A stretch of DNA of 33,464 nucleotides from Micavibrio sp. (GCA_030824805.1 JAPJRC010000018.1:1-33464); one strand, 5' to 3'. Counted from the first letter of the stretch, positions 1 to 8,350 are shown. A program made the numbers and translations. The notes: generated by a model from the sequence alone, not told the origin.

Positions 1-16
1 AATTAGGAGGTGTATA

Positions 17-235
17 ATGTGTTTTAAAGAAAAAGTTGGCTCTCTTGCCATCGAATGGGGCGTTCCCGCAGCGCTCGGTCTGGCCGTTCTCGGCGGCTGC
101 GAAATCAAGGCATATGTTGACAGCGGTAAGCCACCAGCTGAAAAAACGGCCGAGGACCTGGAAAAAGAAGCCAGGCACAAAAAAGAAATGCTGCATGACG
201 GAATTCCGCTGATCCAGCCGGTACTTGGCTTCTAG
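17..235 (+). CDS. Small protein of unknown function, possible lipoprotein
   Basis: This 72-residue protein has a strong ribosome binding site (AGGAGG, 5-10) six bases before the ATG, which supports real translation. A hydrophobic stretch at about residues 15-27 ends in LGGC, which loosely resembles a lipobox. However, the leader before it contains two Glu and is not a classic n-region, so lipoprotein export is only a possibility. The remainder is charged and probably helical (about residues 40-60, rich in Lys and Glu). It lies just upstream of the 6S RNA gene, a position occupied by zapA in many proteobacteria, but it does not resemble ZapA. I do not recognise the family. Confidence 0.6.
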   Translation: MCFKEKVGSLAIEWGVPAALGLAVLGGCEIKAYVDSGKPPAEKTAEDLEKEARHKKEMLHDGIPLIQPVLGF

Positions 236-261
236 GCCTTCCGGACTATCTATGCTATAAT
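233..261 (+). promoter_or_regulatory. Promoter of the 6S RNA gene
   Basis: A perfect -10 hexamer TATAAT lies at 256-261, nine bases before the start of the 6S RNA terminal stem at 270. The best-spaced -35 candidate is TAGGCC at 233-238 (17-bp spacer), which is a poor match and overlaps the stop codon of the preceding small gene. The -10 is well supported by its position; the -35 is not. Confidence 0.55.
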
Positions 262-269
262 AGAGTTTA

Positions 270-423
270 GCTGCGGTACTCGTGAATCCAACTTAATTCC
301 AGAGGCCGATAATAGTTCGCATTAGGGACCTGACGCTGACCGGATCTTGGTCCGGTTATTTTGGGGCCCACCTGTTTTTCAGGGCCACATGTGAATTCCG
401 TTTTGGACACGGTACTCGCGGCG
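270..423 (+). ncRNA. ssrS: 6S RNA
   Basis: 6S RNA is a regulator that mimics an open promoter and binds the sigma70 RNA polymerase holoenzyme. The two ends of this region can pair. The 5' segment 270-284 (GCTGCGGTACTCGTG) pairs with 408-422 (CACGGTACTCGCGGC), giving seven outer pairs including two G-U pairs, a three-base internal loop and five inner pairs. This is the terminal stem expected of 6S RNA. The interior is long and largely self-complementary, for example CCGGATCTTGGTCCGG near 340-355, as expected around the central bubble. A perfect TATAAT lies nine bases upstream and a T-rich run follows (424-432). The gene sits directly before 5-formyltetrahydrofolate cyclo-ligase, the classic ssrS-fau linkage. 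The exact ends are estimates. Confidence 0.85.
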
Positions 424-451
424 CTTTATTTTTTCCTGTACAACCTTCCTC

Positions 452-1015
452 ATGATTGAAAAAGAAGAACTGCGCGAGCAGGCCATGCTGCATCGTGACC
501 GTATCCGCGCCGAAGACGAGGATGTCGAGGCAATTGCCGGATTGTTCATGGAGCATGCGAACCCCCGCCCCGGGCAGGTGGTTGCCGCATACTGGCCCAT
601 GGATAATGAAATAGATGTCCGATATATCATCGACGACCTTTTGAAGCGGGGGATCGAAGTTGCCTTGCCGATTGCCAGCCGTGCCTCGCGGGAAATGACC
701 TTTTCCAAATGGGATGGGAAGGGCGATCTCGCAAAAGGCAGCTACGGGGTTTTTGTACCACCGGAAGAGCAACTGGTTGTGCCGGATATCGTTCTTGTCC
801 CGTTGCTGGCATTTGACCGCAAGGGCAGCAGGCTCGGGCGCGGCGGTGGCCATTATGATGCGACGATAGCAGCGCTTCGTAAAACCAAGGATGTCCTTGT
901 GATTGGTATCGCTTATGCATCCCAGGCTGTTCTATTCAATCTTCCCGTAGAAGAGCATGACCAGAAGATGGATATGATTATCACGCCGCAGGGTGTCCAG
1001 AATTTTAAGATCTAG
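452..1015 (+). CDS. fau: 5-formyltetrahydrofolate cyclo-ligase
   Basis: This cytosolic enzyme of one-carbon metabolism uses ATP to convert 5-formyl-THF (folinic acid) to 5,10-methenyl-THF. The protein has 187 residues, normal for the family. The hallmark phosphate-binding motif near the C-terminal third is intact: SRLGRGGGHYD at residues 126-136, with His where Tyr is usual. There is no clear Shine-Dalgarno sequence before the ATG. The gene begins about 20 bases after the 6S RNA T-run, so it may be read through from the ssrS promoter, as in other proteobacteria where 6S RNA and this gene are co-transcribed. The YmdB-like gene follows after 11 bp. Confidence 0.93.
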   Translation: MIEKEELREQAMLHRDRIRAEDEDVEAIAGLFMEHANPRPGQVVAAYWPMDNEIDVRYIIDDLLKRGIEVALPIASRASREMTFSKWDGKGDLAKGSYGVFVPPEEQLVVPDIVLVPLLAFDRKGSRLGRGGGHYDATIAALRKTKDVLVIGIAYASQAVLFNLPVEEHDQKMDMIITPQGVQNFKI

Positions 1016-1026
1016 AAAGAAAAAGA

Positions 1027-1839
1027 ATGCGTATTTTGTTTGTTGGTGATGTCATGGGTCGTTCCGGACGCGATGCCGTTGCCAAGCATCTGCCTAAACT
1101 GAAAAAAGATTTGAAAATCGATGTCTGCGTCATTGATGCGGACAACGCCGCTCATGGTTTTGGCGTTACCGAGGCAGTGTGCAAAGAGCTTTATGAGTCC
1201 GGCGCCGATTGCATCACGACCGGCAATCATGTGTGGGATCAACGCGAGATTATTCCCTACATAGTTCGTGATCCCAAATTGCTCCGCGCGTGTAACTTTC
1301 CAAAAGGCACCATGGGGAATTCGTCCTACCTGTTTACAACGGCGGAAGGCGAGAAAGTGCTCATCGCTCATGCGCTGTGCCGTCTGTTCATGGAGAACCT
1401 GGACTGCCCGTTTACAGGAATAGACGAAGTTCTGCGCGAATATCAGATTGGCCGGAATGTTGACGCCATCTTCGTAGACCTGCACGGAGAGGCAACATCG
1501 GAAAAGATGGCATTCGCTCATTACGTCGATGGCCGCGTGAGTGCCGTTGTAGGTACGCACACACACATGCCTACGGCAGACTGCCAGATATTCCCGGCAG
1601 GAACAGGATTTCAAAGCGATGCAGGCATGACCGGCGATTACGATTCTGTCATCGGCGTTCGCAAGGATATTTCCGTACATCGTTTTGTAAAGCACACACC
1701 GAGCGAGCGCATGGTTCCCGCCGATGGTGAAGCCACGTTCTGCGGCACATTCATTGAAACCAATTCACGTGGCCAGTGCGTGCGGATCGAACCCATTCGC
1801 GTGGGGCCAAGACTACACAATTATATTCCCGCCGTGTGA
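1027..1839 (+). CDS. YmdB-family metallophosphoesterase
   Basis: This 270-residue protein belongs to the TIGR00282/YmdB group of calcineurin-like phosphoesterases. Characterised members hydrolyse 2',3'-cyclic nucleotides with a dinuclear metal centre. Expected metal-site residues are visible: D8 in GDVMGRSGR, N40, N67 in GNHVWD, H153 in LHGEATSEK, and H178/H180 in GTHTHMPTAD. The position that is usually Glu in the E-N-A-A-G-G-F-G motif is Asp here (D39, followed by NAAHGFG), a conservative change in a likely ligand. A purine-rich AAAGAAAAAG sits before the ATG. The gene is 11 bp after fau and 4 bp before the ABC transporter, so the three are probably one operon. The cellular substrate in this organism is unknown. 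Confidence 0.88.
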   Translation: MRILFVGDVMGRSGRDAVAKHLPKLKKDLKIDVCVIDADNAAHGFGVTEAVCKELYESGADCITTGNHVWDQREIIPYIVRDPKLLRACNFPKGTMGNSSYLFTTAEGEKVLIAHALCRLFMENLDCPFTGIDEVLREYQIGRNVDAIFVDLHGEATSEKMAFAHYVDGRVSAVVGTHTHMPTADCQIFPAGTGFQSDAGMTGDYDSVIGVRKDISVHRFVKHTPSERMVPADGEATFCGTFIETNSRGQCVRIEPIRVGPRLHNYIPAV

Positions 1840-1843
1840 TGCC

Positions 1844-3694
1844 ATGCCGTTGGTGAAATTCGAAGTTCCGCAAGCAGATAAACCCTTGCCCCAGAATTTT
1901 TTGGGGTTTGTGAGATATGTCTGGCAGAAAACGCCGTGGCTGTGGGGCCTGTTTTTCATTCAGGACATCCTGCATTTCGTTCGATATCCGGTAGCCTTTA
2001 TCCTGTTCGGACGCGTAATAGATCTTTTGCGAACGGTAGACCCATCGCAAGGAATTCCTGATCAGGCGATAAAATATCTTTGCACGATAGGCTTGGTTCT
2101 GCTCATCGGCGAACTGGCGCATATATGGACAGCGCATATTATCATTTACTGGAAGCCGCGCCTGCGATCCGCCATCCGTTCTGATTTCCTGCAATATACA
2201 ATGGGACACAGCCATTCCTACTTTCAGGATAATTTTGCCGGAGCCATCGCGCGCAAAGTCTCGGAGGTCGCGGAAAGCGCCTTGCGTATGCACGACATCG
2301 TGCGCTTTCAGATAGGGTTCGCCATCATACAGTTTATCTTCAACATGGTTTTCATGTTCACGATAAGCTGGATCTATGGTCTGGCCCTCTTTGTGTACAT
2401 TCTGGCCGTTACCGCACCTTTGGTGTTCAGGCTTCCTAAAATTCGTGCCCGCTCGCTGCGTTTTTCCGAAGAACGCGCGCATGTTACGGGGATTGTGGTG
2501 GACATGCTGACCAATATGCCGGCCGTAAAGTTTTTCTCCGGCCTTGGCCACGAAGTAGGGGTGCATGCCTCGAACGCGGAACAGGAACGCAAGCGGGCCA
2601 GCAAGCTGGCGCGCGCCATGATCCAGATAGAAAATCTGCGCCGCATCTGCCTTGTGTTGCTGGGCGGCGGTATGACAACATTGGCTGTATACGGCTGGAC
2701 ACAGCAATGGATAACGTTGGGCGAAGCTTCGAGCATCGCATCGCTCTCGCTTATGCTGGCCGGTACCACCTGGATGCTTGGCGGCGGTATCGTACAGTTT
2801 GTGGACGAGGCGGGATACATTACGGATGCTCTTCGGATTACATCACGTCCGCACAGCATAAGAGATAACAAAGATGCCCAGCCTCTGATTGCGAAAGAAG
2901 CGCGCATTCAATTCAACCATGTGGATTTCAACTTTTCAGACCATCCGGTTTTTAAAGACCTGAATATTGATATAAGCGGCGGAGAAAAAATAGCCTTGGT
3001 CGGGCCGTCGGGCGCAGGAAAGAGCACGCTGGTTGCGTTGTTGATGCGGCTTCATGATATTGAAGCGGGTGAAATTCTGGTCGACGGACAAAATATCGCG
3101 CATGTTTCGCAGGACACCTTACGCAATGCCATTGCTGTTATCCCGCAAGACACCGCCTTGTTTCATCGCAGCCTGATGGAAAACATCCGTTATGGCCGCC
3201 GTGATGCAACCGATGAAGAGGTTATCGAGGCAGCGAAGAAAGCCTACGCCCATGATTTCATTGTTGGATTGGCAGAAGGCTATAACACACTGGTCGGGGA
3301 ACGCGGGATAAGATTGTCAGGCGGGCAGCGTCAGCGTATTGCTATCGCGCGCGCGCTTTTGAAAAATGCCCCAATTCTTATTTTGGATGAGGCGACATCC
3401 GCTCTGGATTCAGAATCCGAACGCCTTATACAAAACGCGCTGAACGACCTCATGAAAGGCAAAACCGTTATCGCCATTGCGCACCGCCTGTCCACCATTG
3501 CCCGCATGGACCGCATTCTGGTACTTGAGAAGGGGGAGATAGCAGAGCAGGGAAGCCACGAAGGGCTGCTGGCACGGCCCGGCCTTTATGCCAAGCTCTG
3601 GGCCATGCAATCCGGCGGCTTCCTGACGGAAGAAGGGCTTGACCTTTCGGGGGAAAATCGCGAAGAAATAAACGTGAAAACCATAGATGGATAA
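1844..3694 (+). CDS. ABC half-transporter (exporter type, TMD-NBD fusion)
   Basis: This 616-residue half-transporter has an N-terminal six-helix membrane domain (about residues 30-325) fused to an ATPase domain. ATPase motifs are complete: Walker A GPSGAGKST (387-395), Q-loop Q435, signature LSGGQ (491-495), Walker B ILILDE (511-516) and H-loop H547. The layout matches type IV (ABCB/MsbA-like) exporters, which act as homodimers or heterodimers in the inner membrane. The substrate cannot be read from sequence. The frame is open further upstream, inside the YmdB-like gene, but the ATG at 1844, four bases past that gene's stop, is the sensible start. The C-terminus extends about 30 residues beyond the usual end of the domain. 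Confidence 0.88.
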   Translation: MPLVKFEVPQADKPLPQNFLGFVRYVWQKTPWLWGLFFIQDILHFVRYPVAFILFGRVIDLLRTVDPSQGIPDQAIKYLCTIGLVLLIGELAHIWTAHIIIYWKPRLRSAIRSDFLQYTMGHSHSYFQDNFAGAIARKVSEVAESALRMHDIVRFQIGFAIIQFIFNMVFMFTISWIYGLALFVYILAVTAPLVFRLPKIRARSLRFSEERAHVTGIVVDMLTNMPAVKFFSGLGHEVGVHASNAEQERKRASKLARAMIQIENLRRICLVLLGGGMTTLAVYGWTQQWITLGEASSIASLSLMLAGTTWMLGGGIVQFVDEAGYITDALRITSRPHSIRDNKDAQPLIAKEARIQFNHVDFNFSDHPVFKDLNIDISGGEKIALVGPSGAGKSTLVALLMRLHDIEAGEILVDGQNIAHVSQDTLRNAIAVIPQDTALFHRSLMENIRYGRRDATDEEVIEAAKKAYAHDFIVGLAEGYNTLVGERGIRLSGGQRQRIAIARALLKNAPILILDEATSALDSESERLIQNALNDLMKGKTVIAIAHRLSTIARMDRILVLEKGEIAEQGSHEGLLARPGLYAKLWAMQSGGFLTEEGLDLSGENREEINVKTIDG

Positions 3695-3699
3695 GTAAA

Positions 3700-4449
3700 A
3701 TGGCAGGCCATTCCAAGTTTAAAAACATTCAGCACCGCAAGGGCGCGCAAGATGCAAAGCGCGCAAAAATTTTTACCAAGATTGGGCGCGAGATTATTGT
3801 CGCTGCCAAGCTTTCCGGTCCTGACCCAGATAGCAACCCACGCTTGCGTGCCGCTATCATGGCTGGCCGCGCCGTGAACATGCCGAACAGCCGCATCAAA
3901 AGCGCCATCGATTCCGCTGTCGGCGCCGGCAATGCCGATAATTATAAGAATATCCGCTACGAAGGCTACGCGCCGGGCGGCGTTGCGGTTATCGTTGAAG
4001 CGCTGACCGACAACGGCACGCGCACCGTTGCCGATGTGCGCTCTTATTTTTCCAAACTTGGCGGCAATCTTGGCGAAACGAATTCGGTTTCCTTCATGTT
4101 CGACCATGTCGGTGAAATCGTTTATCCAGCATCGAAAGCCACGGCCGATGAAATGCTGGAAGCCGCTATCGAAGCAGGGGCAGACAATGCGGAGAGCAGC
4201 GATGAGTCCCATGAAATTACATGCGCCGTCGACGATTTTGCCGCCGTGCGCGATAACCTGATAGCCAAATTCGGCGAGCCGGAAAAAGCAGGGTTTGTCT
4301 GGAAACCGAATGTCAGCGCTTCGGTGGATGAAGAAACTGCCAAGAACGTCTTGAAATTGATCGACCTTCTGGAAGACAACGACGATGTGCAGGCCGTTTT
4401 CACCAATTTCGAGGTGAGCGACGAAATCATGGAACGTTTGATGGCATAA
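3700..4449 (+). CDS. yebC: YebC/PmpR-family protein (transcriptional regulator or translation factor)
   Basis: This 249-residue protein has the unmistakable family N-terminus (MAGHSKFKNIQHRKGAQDAK) and full normal length. The family has been described as DNA-binding transcriptional regulators, and some members relieve ribosome stalling at proline-rich stretches. Which role applies here cannot be decided, though efp lies in the same window. The start is fixed by the conserved MAGHSKW/F opening and lies 5 bp after the ABC transporter stop. A hairpin overlaps the stop codon. In many proteobacteria yebC directly precedes ruvC, as it does here. Confidence 0.95.
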   Translation: MAGHSKFKNIQHRKGAQDAKRAKIFTKIGREIIVAAKLSGPDPDSNPRLRAAIMAGRAVNMPNSRIKSAIDSAVGAGNADNYKNIRYEGYAPGGVAVIVEALTDNGTRTVADVRSYFSKLGGNLGETNSVSFMFDHVGEIVYPASKATADEMLEAAIEAGADNAESSDESHEITCAVDDFAAVRDNLIAKFGEPEKAGFVWKPNVSASVDEETAKNVLKLIDLLEDNDDVQAVFTNFEVSDEIMERLMA

Positions 4450-4468
4450 AGGGGGCTTTTTCCCCTTT
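4448..4468 (+). terminator. Hairpin after yebC, weak terminator or attenuator
   Basis: AAAGGGG (4448-4454) and CCCCTTT (4462-4468) form a perfect 7-bp stem with a seven-base loop, starting in the last base pairs of the yebC stop region. Only three T residues end the stem and GG follows, so it is not a strong intrinsic terminator. It may reduce read-through into ruvC. Confidence 0.4.
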
Positions 4469-4509
4469 GGCCTGTTCCCCTCCCGTTCTCATGGTGGTAT
4501 TTTAAAACC

Positions 4510-5022
4510 ATGAAGATTCTCGGTATCGATCCAGGTTTACAAAAAACAGGTTGGGGCATCATCGAGGCGGTAGATAACCGCCTTCGTTTTATTACCTGCG
4601 GCCTTATCAAAACAGACGCAGACTTTACTTTACCCGAACGTCTGGCGCAGATTGACTTCGGGATGCAAGAGGTGCTTGCATTGCACCAGCCGGATGAAGT
4701 TGCCGTGGAAGAAACATTCATGAACACGAACGCCGCAAGCTCGTTAAAGCTGCAATGCGCGCGGGGTGTGGCCATGGTGGTGCCAGCCCGAATGGGTTTG
4801 CCCGTGCACGAATATCCCGCCAACCTGATCAAGAAATCTATTGTCGGTAATGGCCATGCGACCAAAGACCAGGTGGAAATGATGGTGCGTACGCTGATCC
4901 CTACGGTAGGACGCGCACTGGGTGCGGACGAAGCCGATGCCATTGCTATCGCCATCTGTCATTCCCATCACGCCGCCAGCCGCAACCGTTTCGGCGGTAT
5001 AATGGCAGGGGCCGCACGATGA
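4510..5022 (+). CDS. ruvC: Holliday junction endodeoxyribonuclease RuvC
   Basis: RuvC is the nuclease that resolves four-way junctions during recombinational repair, cutting symmetrically within the RuvAB complex. The protein is 170 residues, the usual length. The four acidic catalytic residues are present: D7 (GIDPGLQKTGWG), E67 (AVEETFM), and D140 and D143 (DEAD). No good Shine-Dalgarno sequence is visible before the ATG. The stop overlaps the ruvA start by four bases (ATGA), showing translational coupling. The order ruvC-ruvA-ruvB is standard. Confidence 0.97.
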   Translation: MKILGIDPGLQKTGWGIIEAVDNRLRFITCGLIKTDADFTLPERLAQIDFGMQEVLALHQPDEVAVEETFMNTNAASSLKLQCARGVAMVVPARMGLPVHEYPANLIKKSIVGNGHATKDQVEMMVRTLIPTVGRALGADEADAIAIAICHSHHAASRNRFGGIMAGAAR

Positions 5023-5642
5023 TCGGCAAACTTTCCGGTATAATCGATAGCTTTGGACCCGATTACATCCTGCTCGACGTTTCGGGCGTGGGCTATCTGG
5101 TGCATTGCTCGCCCCGCACACTGGCCCAGGCGGGTCAAACCGGCGATACCGCTTCCTTTCTTATCGACACGCATGTGCGTGAAGACGCAATAAATCTCTA
5201 CGGCTTCAAAGACGCAATGGAACAACAATGGTTCCGGCTTCTAACGAGCGTGCAGGGTGTAGGCGCACGCGTAGGCATGTCCATTCTTGGTGCATGTCCA
5301 GCCGAACGCATTGGCTTCGCTATTGCATCGGGCGATAAGGCAGCCATTCAGGCAGCAGACGGCGTTGGCCCAAAATTGGCGCTCCGCATTGTTACAGAAT
5401 TAAAAGACAAAGCCGGGAAAATCGATCTGCAAATTTCTGCGCCCAAGATTGAAGCAAAAGGTGGCAAAGCCGCCACAGCACCCGTATCGCTCGATCAGGA
5501 TGCCGTGTCCGCACTTGTCAATCTTGGCTATGCAAAAACCGATGCGTTTCAGGCCGTGCTCCATGTAAAGCAGGCGAATGACAACGCGGAATTGTCCTTA
5601 TCCGATATGATCAGGCTGGCACTGAAGGAGTTGAGCGCATGA
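5019..5642 (+). CDS. ruvA: Holliday junction branch migration protein RuvA
   Basis: RuvA is the tetrameric protein that binds four-way DNA junctions and loads the RuvB motor. At 207 residues it is of normal length. It opens with the typical OB-fold start MIGKLSGIID, followed by the family's helix-hairpin-helix region (LTSVQGVGARVGMSIL, then ADGVGPKLALRIVTELKDK, about residues 72-130). A variable linker and the C-terminal domain III (about residues 155-207), which contacts RuvB, complete it. It overlaps ruvC and ruvB by four bases each (ATGA in both cases). Confidence 0.97.
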   Translation: MIGKLSGIIDSFGPDYILLDVSGVGYLVHCSPRTLAQAGQTGDTASFLIDTHVREDAINLYGFKDAMEQQWFRLLTSVQGVGARVGMSILGACPAERIGFAIASGDKAAIQAADGVGPKLALRIVTELKDKAGKIDLQISAPKIEAKGGKAATAPVSLDQDAVSALVNLGYAKTDAFQAVLHVKQANDNAELSLSDMIRLALKELSA

Positions 5643-6667
5643 CACATGTTTCTCTTCAGGCAGCACTACAGGACGGTGAAAAGTTCGAAGAGAACCCGTT
5701 GCGTCCTGACAGGCTTTCCGATTTCACAGGGCAGAAACAACTTCGCGAAAATCTGAAAGTGTTTATCGACGCGGCAAAATCGCGCGGCGATTGCATGGAC
5801 CATGTTCTGTTGTTCGGCCCGCCGGGATTGGGCAAGACAACGCTCGCGCAGATCATCGCCAAAGAACTCGGCGTTGGTTTCCGTGCGACATCCGGCCCTG
5901 TTATCGCCCGAGCCGGCGACCTTGCCGCCATTTTAACAAATCTTCAGCCGCACGATGTTTTGTTTATCGATGAAATCCATCGCCTCAACACGCATGTGGA
6001 AGAGATTTTGTATCCAGCGATGGAAGACAGAAAACTTGACCTGATTATAGGCGAGGGGCCAGCCGCGCGATCGGTGCAGATTGATCTACCACCCTTCACA
6101 TTGATCGGTGCCACCACACGCTCGGGTCTGCTCTCCAATCCTTTGCGTGACCGTTTCGGTATTCCGTTGCGTCTGGAATTTTACAACCACGAAGAGTTGG
6201 CCAAAATCGTTGCACGCTCCGCACGTATCCTTGGCATGGATCTGAACGCTGATGGCGCAATGGAGATTGCAAAACGCTCGCGGGGCACGCCGCGTATTGC
6301 AGGGCGACTAACCAGACGTGTGCGCGATTTCGCCGCCGTGGATGGTAACAAGACGATTGGTGCAAAGCAGGCGGACGCCGCACTTTCGAAACTTGACGTC
6401 GACAATTCAGGGCTCGATGGCATGGACCGCCGCTACCTCAATATTATCATCGAAAATTATTCCGGTGGCCCCGTGGGTATTGAAACAATTGCCGCCGTCC
6501 TTTCAGAACAGCGTGACGTTATCGAAGATGTGGTAGAGCCCTATCTGCTCCAGCAGGGGTTTGTCCAGCGCACGCCACGGGGCCGTGTTGTTTCCGCCAA
6601 GGGATATCAATATTTTGGTCTCAAGCCGCAAAAACCATTGCAGGACCAGTTGTTTGAAGACGAATAA
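5639..6667 (+). CDS. ruvB: Holliday junction branch migration ATPase RuvB
   Basis: RuvB is the hexameric AAA+ motor of the RuvABC resolvasome. It has 342 residues. Walker A is GPPGLGKTT (60-68) and Walker B includes D111-E112 in FIDEIH. Sensor 1 lies in GATTRSGLLS (about 157-165), and the probable arginine finger is in NPLRDRFG (about R169). A winged-helix DNA-binding domain follows (about residues 260-335). The start overlaps the ruvA stop (ATGA). The gap to ybgC is 41 bp, so the tol genes could be partly co-transcribed with ruv, an arrangement seen in other proteobacteria. Confidence 0.97.
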   Translation: MTHVSLQAALQDGEKFEENPLRPDRLSDFTGQKQLRENLKVFIDAAKSRGDCMDHVLLFGPPGLGKTTLAQIIAKELGVGFRATSGPVIARAGDLAAILTNLQPHDVLFIDEIHRLNTHVEEILYPAMEDRKLDLIIGEGPAARSVQIDLPPFTLIGATTRSGLLSNPLRDRFGIPLRLEFYNHEELAKIVARSARILGMDLNADGAMEIAKRSRGTPRIAGRLTRRVRDFAAVDGNKTIGAKQADAALSKLDVDNSGLDGMDRRYLNIIIENYSGGPVGIETIAAVLSEQRDVIEDVVEPYLLQQGFVQRTPRGRVVSAKGYQYFGLKPQKPLQDQLFEDE

Positions 6668-6708
6668 CGCCCTAAATTGTCCGCATCGATTCCCATAAGG
6701 ACAGGCAT

Positions 6709-7104
6709 ATGAGCGTTCACACATGCGAATACAGGGTATATTACGAAGATACCGATGCGGGCGGAATTATGTATCACGCCCAGTATATTAGCTGGTGCGA
6801 GCGGGCCCGTGCAGAATACCTTCGCGACATCGGATTGCAGTCCTCGACCATTCGTGACACCACCGGCATCCAGTTCGTGGTACGGCACCTTAACGCGGAC
6901 TATTTCAAGCCGGCTTTCCTAGACCAATTGCTACGGGTCGAAAGCACTCTAAAAGAGATGAAAAACAGCTCTTTTATTCTGAATCAGTCTATTTTTTGCC
7001 AAGATTCTATGCTTTTCTCCATGACGGTTACGCTAGTCGGCGTTGACCTGAACGGTCGACCCGCGCGCCTTCCCGAGGATATTCGGGCCAAATTACAGGA
7101 GTAG
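6709..7104 (+). CDS. ybgC: Tol-Pal system-associated acyl-CoA thioesterase
   Basis: This cytosolic hot-dog-fold thioesterase is typically the first gene of tol-pal clusters. It has 131 residues, and the catalytic-region motif YYEDTDAGGIMYHAQY (residues 11-26, D16 the expected nucleophile or base) is intact. A good ribosome binding site (AAGGA, eight bases before the ATG) supports the start. It is followed by tolQ after 9 bp. Characterised homologues act on acyl-CoA or acyl-ACP linked to phospholipid metabolism; the link to Tol function is by context. Confidence 0.95.
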   Translation: MSVHTCEYRVYYEDTDAGGIMYHAQYISWCERARAEYLRDIGLQSSTIRDTTGIQFVVRHLNADYFKPAFLDQLLRVESTLKEMKNSSFILNQSIFCQDSMLFSMTVTLVGVDLNGRPARLPEDIRAKLQE

Positions 7105-7113
7105 TAGACGAAC

Positions 7114-7881
7114 ATGACAGCAGCAGCCCCAGCCCCCGCAGTAGACGCCATGGCCGCAGGACAGAATTTCGATGGCGACCTCAGCGTTATCGCGCTGTTT
7201 ATGCACGCCGACATCATCGTGAAGTCGGTGGCTTTGATTTTGATTTTCGCATCGGTCTGGTGCTGGGCGATCATTTTCGAGAAAAAGGCCACATTGGGCA
7301 AACTGAACCGCCGCGCGAACAAATTCGAAGATGCTTTTTGGTCCGGCGAGCCGCTGGACAAGCTCTACCAACGCATTAAGAAAAGCCCACACGACCCTCT
7401 TTTGAAAACCTTTTCCGCCGGTATGGAAGAGTGGCAGAACACGGTTTCCGGCGGTGTTCCGGACCGGGACAACCTGCAAGCCTCGCTTCGTCAGCGTGTC
7501 GAACGCGCCATGTCCGTTGCGATTTCCCGAGAAATGGTTCGTCTCGAGCGCGGCATGACCTTCCTTGCAACCGTCGGCTCAACGGCCCCGTTTATCGGTT
7601 TGTTCGGTACAGTTTGGGGGATTATGAACTCCTTCAACTCTATTGCACACTCTAACAACACGTCACTGGCCGTTGTGGCACCTGGTATTTCCGAAGCTCT
7701 GTTCGTTACGGCACTGGGCCTTGTCGCCGCTATTCCGGCGGTTATCGCCTATAACGGCTATTCCAGCAAACTCGACAAATACGCCGGGCGTCTTGACGCC
7801 TTCGTAAACGAGTTCTCCGCCATCCTGTCGCGCCATCTTGAATCCGCCGACAGCAATGGCCGTTCGAAGAAGGTGGCCTAA
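7114..7881 (+). CDS. tolQ: Tol-Pal system proton channel subunit TolQ
   Basis: TolQ is the inner-membrane stator protein that, with TolR, converts the proton motive force into movement of TolA. It has 255 residues and three membrane helices at about 36-56, 149-172 and 194-214, the ExbB/MotA-like pattern. The conserved region TVGSTAPFIGLFGTVWGIM (154-171) is clear. A Shine-Dalgarno-like AGGAG lies at the end of ybgC. tolR begins two bases after the stop. Confidence 0.96.
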   Translation: MTAAAPAPAVDAMAAGQNFDGDLSVIALFMHADIIVKSVALILIFASVWCWAIIFEKKATLGKLNRRANKFEDAFWSGEPLDKLYQRIKKSPHDPLLKTFSAGMEEWQNTVSGGVPDRDNLQASLRQRVERAMSVAISREMVRLERGMTFLATVGSTAPFIGLFGTVWGIMNSFNSIAHSNNTSLAVVAPGISEALFVTALGLVAAIPAVIAYNGYSSKLDKYAGRLDAFVNEFSAILSRHLESADSNGRSKKVA

Positions 7882-7883
7882 TC

Positions 7884-8318
7884 ATGGGTATGTCTACAGG
7901 AGGCACACGTTCCGGACGGGGAAGAGGCAGCCGCCGCCCGATGGCGGAAATCAACGTTACGCCTATGGTCGACGTTATGCTCGTCCTTCTTATCATCTTC
8001 ATGGTCGCAGCCCCGCTGCTTACCGCCGGTGTCCCGATCGACCTTCCTGACTCCAAGGCAAAGGCCATCAGCGACGAAGACAACAAGCCGCTTGAAGTGT
8101 CCATAGCCAAAGATGGTCGCATCTTTGTGGGGGAGACCGAGGTTACCGAAGACCGTATTGTGACGATCCTGACCTCGATGACCGAAGACAATCCTGACCG
8201 CCGCATTTATATCCGTGGTGACAAAGGTATAGATTACGGAAAAGTCATGAAAGTGCTCGGCACCATAAACGGCGCAGGTTTTAATAAAGTCGCCTTAATT
8301 TCCGAAGCGGCTCCATAA
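7884..8318 (+). CDS. tolR: Tol-Pal system subunit TolR
   Basis: TolR is a 144-residue ExbD/TolR-family protein. A basic, glycine-rich cytoplasmic N-terminus is followed by one membrane helix (about 28-47), VDVMLVLLIIFMV, which holds the essential proton-carrying Asp (D30). The remainder is a periplasmic domain thought to bind peptidoglycan. It starts two bases after the tolQ stop. The AEINVTPMVDVML signature is typical of the family. Confidence 0.96.
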   Translation: MGMSTGGTRSGRGRGSRRPMAEINVTPMVDVMLVLLIIFMVAAPLLTAGVPIDLPDSKAKAISDEDNKPLEVSIAKDGRIFVGETEVTEDRIVTILTSMTEDNPDRRIYIRGDKGIDYGKVMKVLGTINGAGFNKVALISEAAP

Positions 8319-8350
8319 ATCGGCCATAAAACGACATTAGAAGATTCTCC

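Noticed and set aside
356..853. 165-codon minus-strand frame over 6S RNA and fau
   Set aside because: It is antisense to the conserved cyclo-ligase and the 6S RNA, with no recognisable motif.
1724..1843. N-terminal extension of the ABC transporter frame into the YmdB-like gene
   Set aside because: It overlaps a conserved gene in another frame, is not family-like, and an ATG four bases after the upstream stop gives a normal-length transporter.
7431..7655. Short frames inside tolQ and the other tol genes
   Set aside because: They overlap conserved genes in other frames with no independent start signals.
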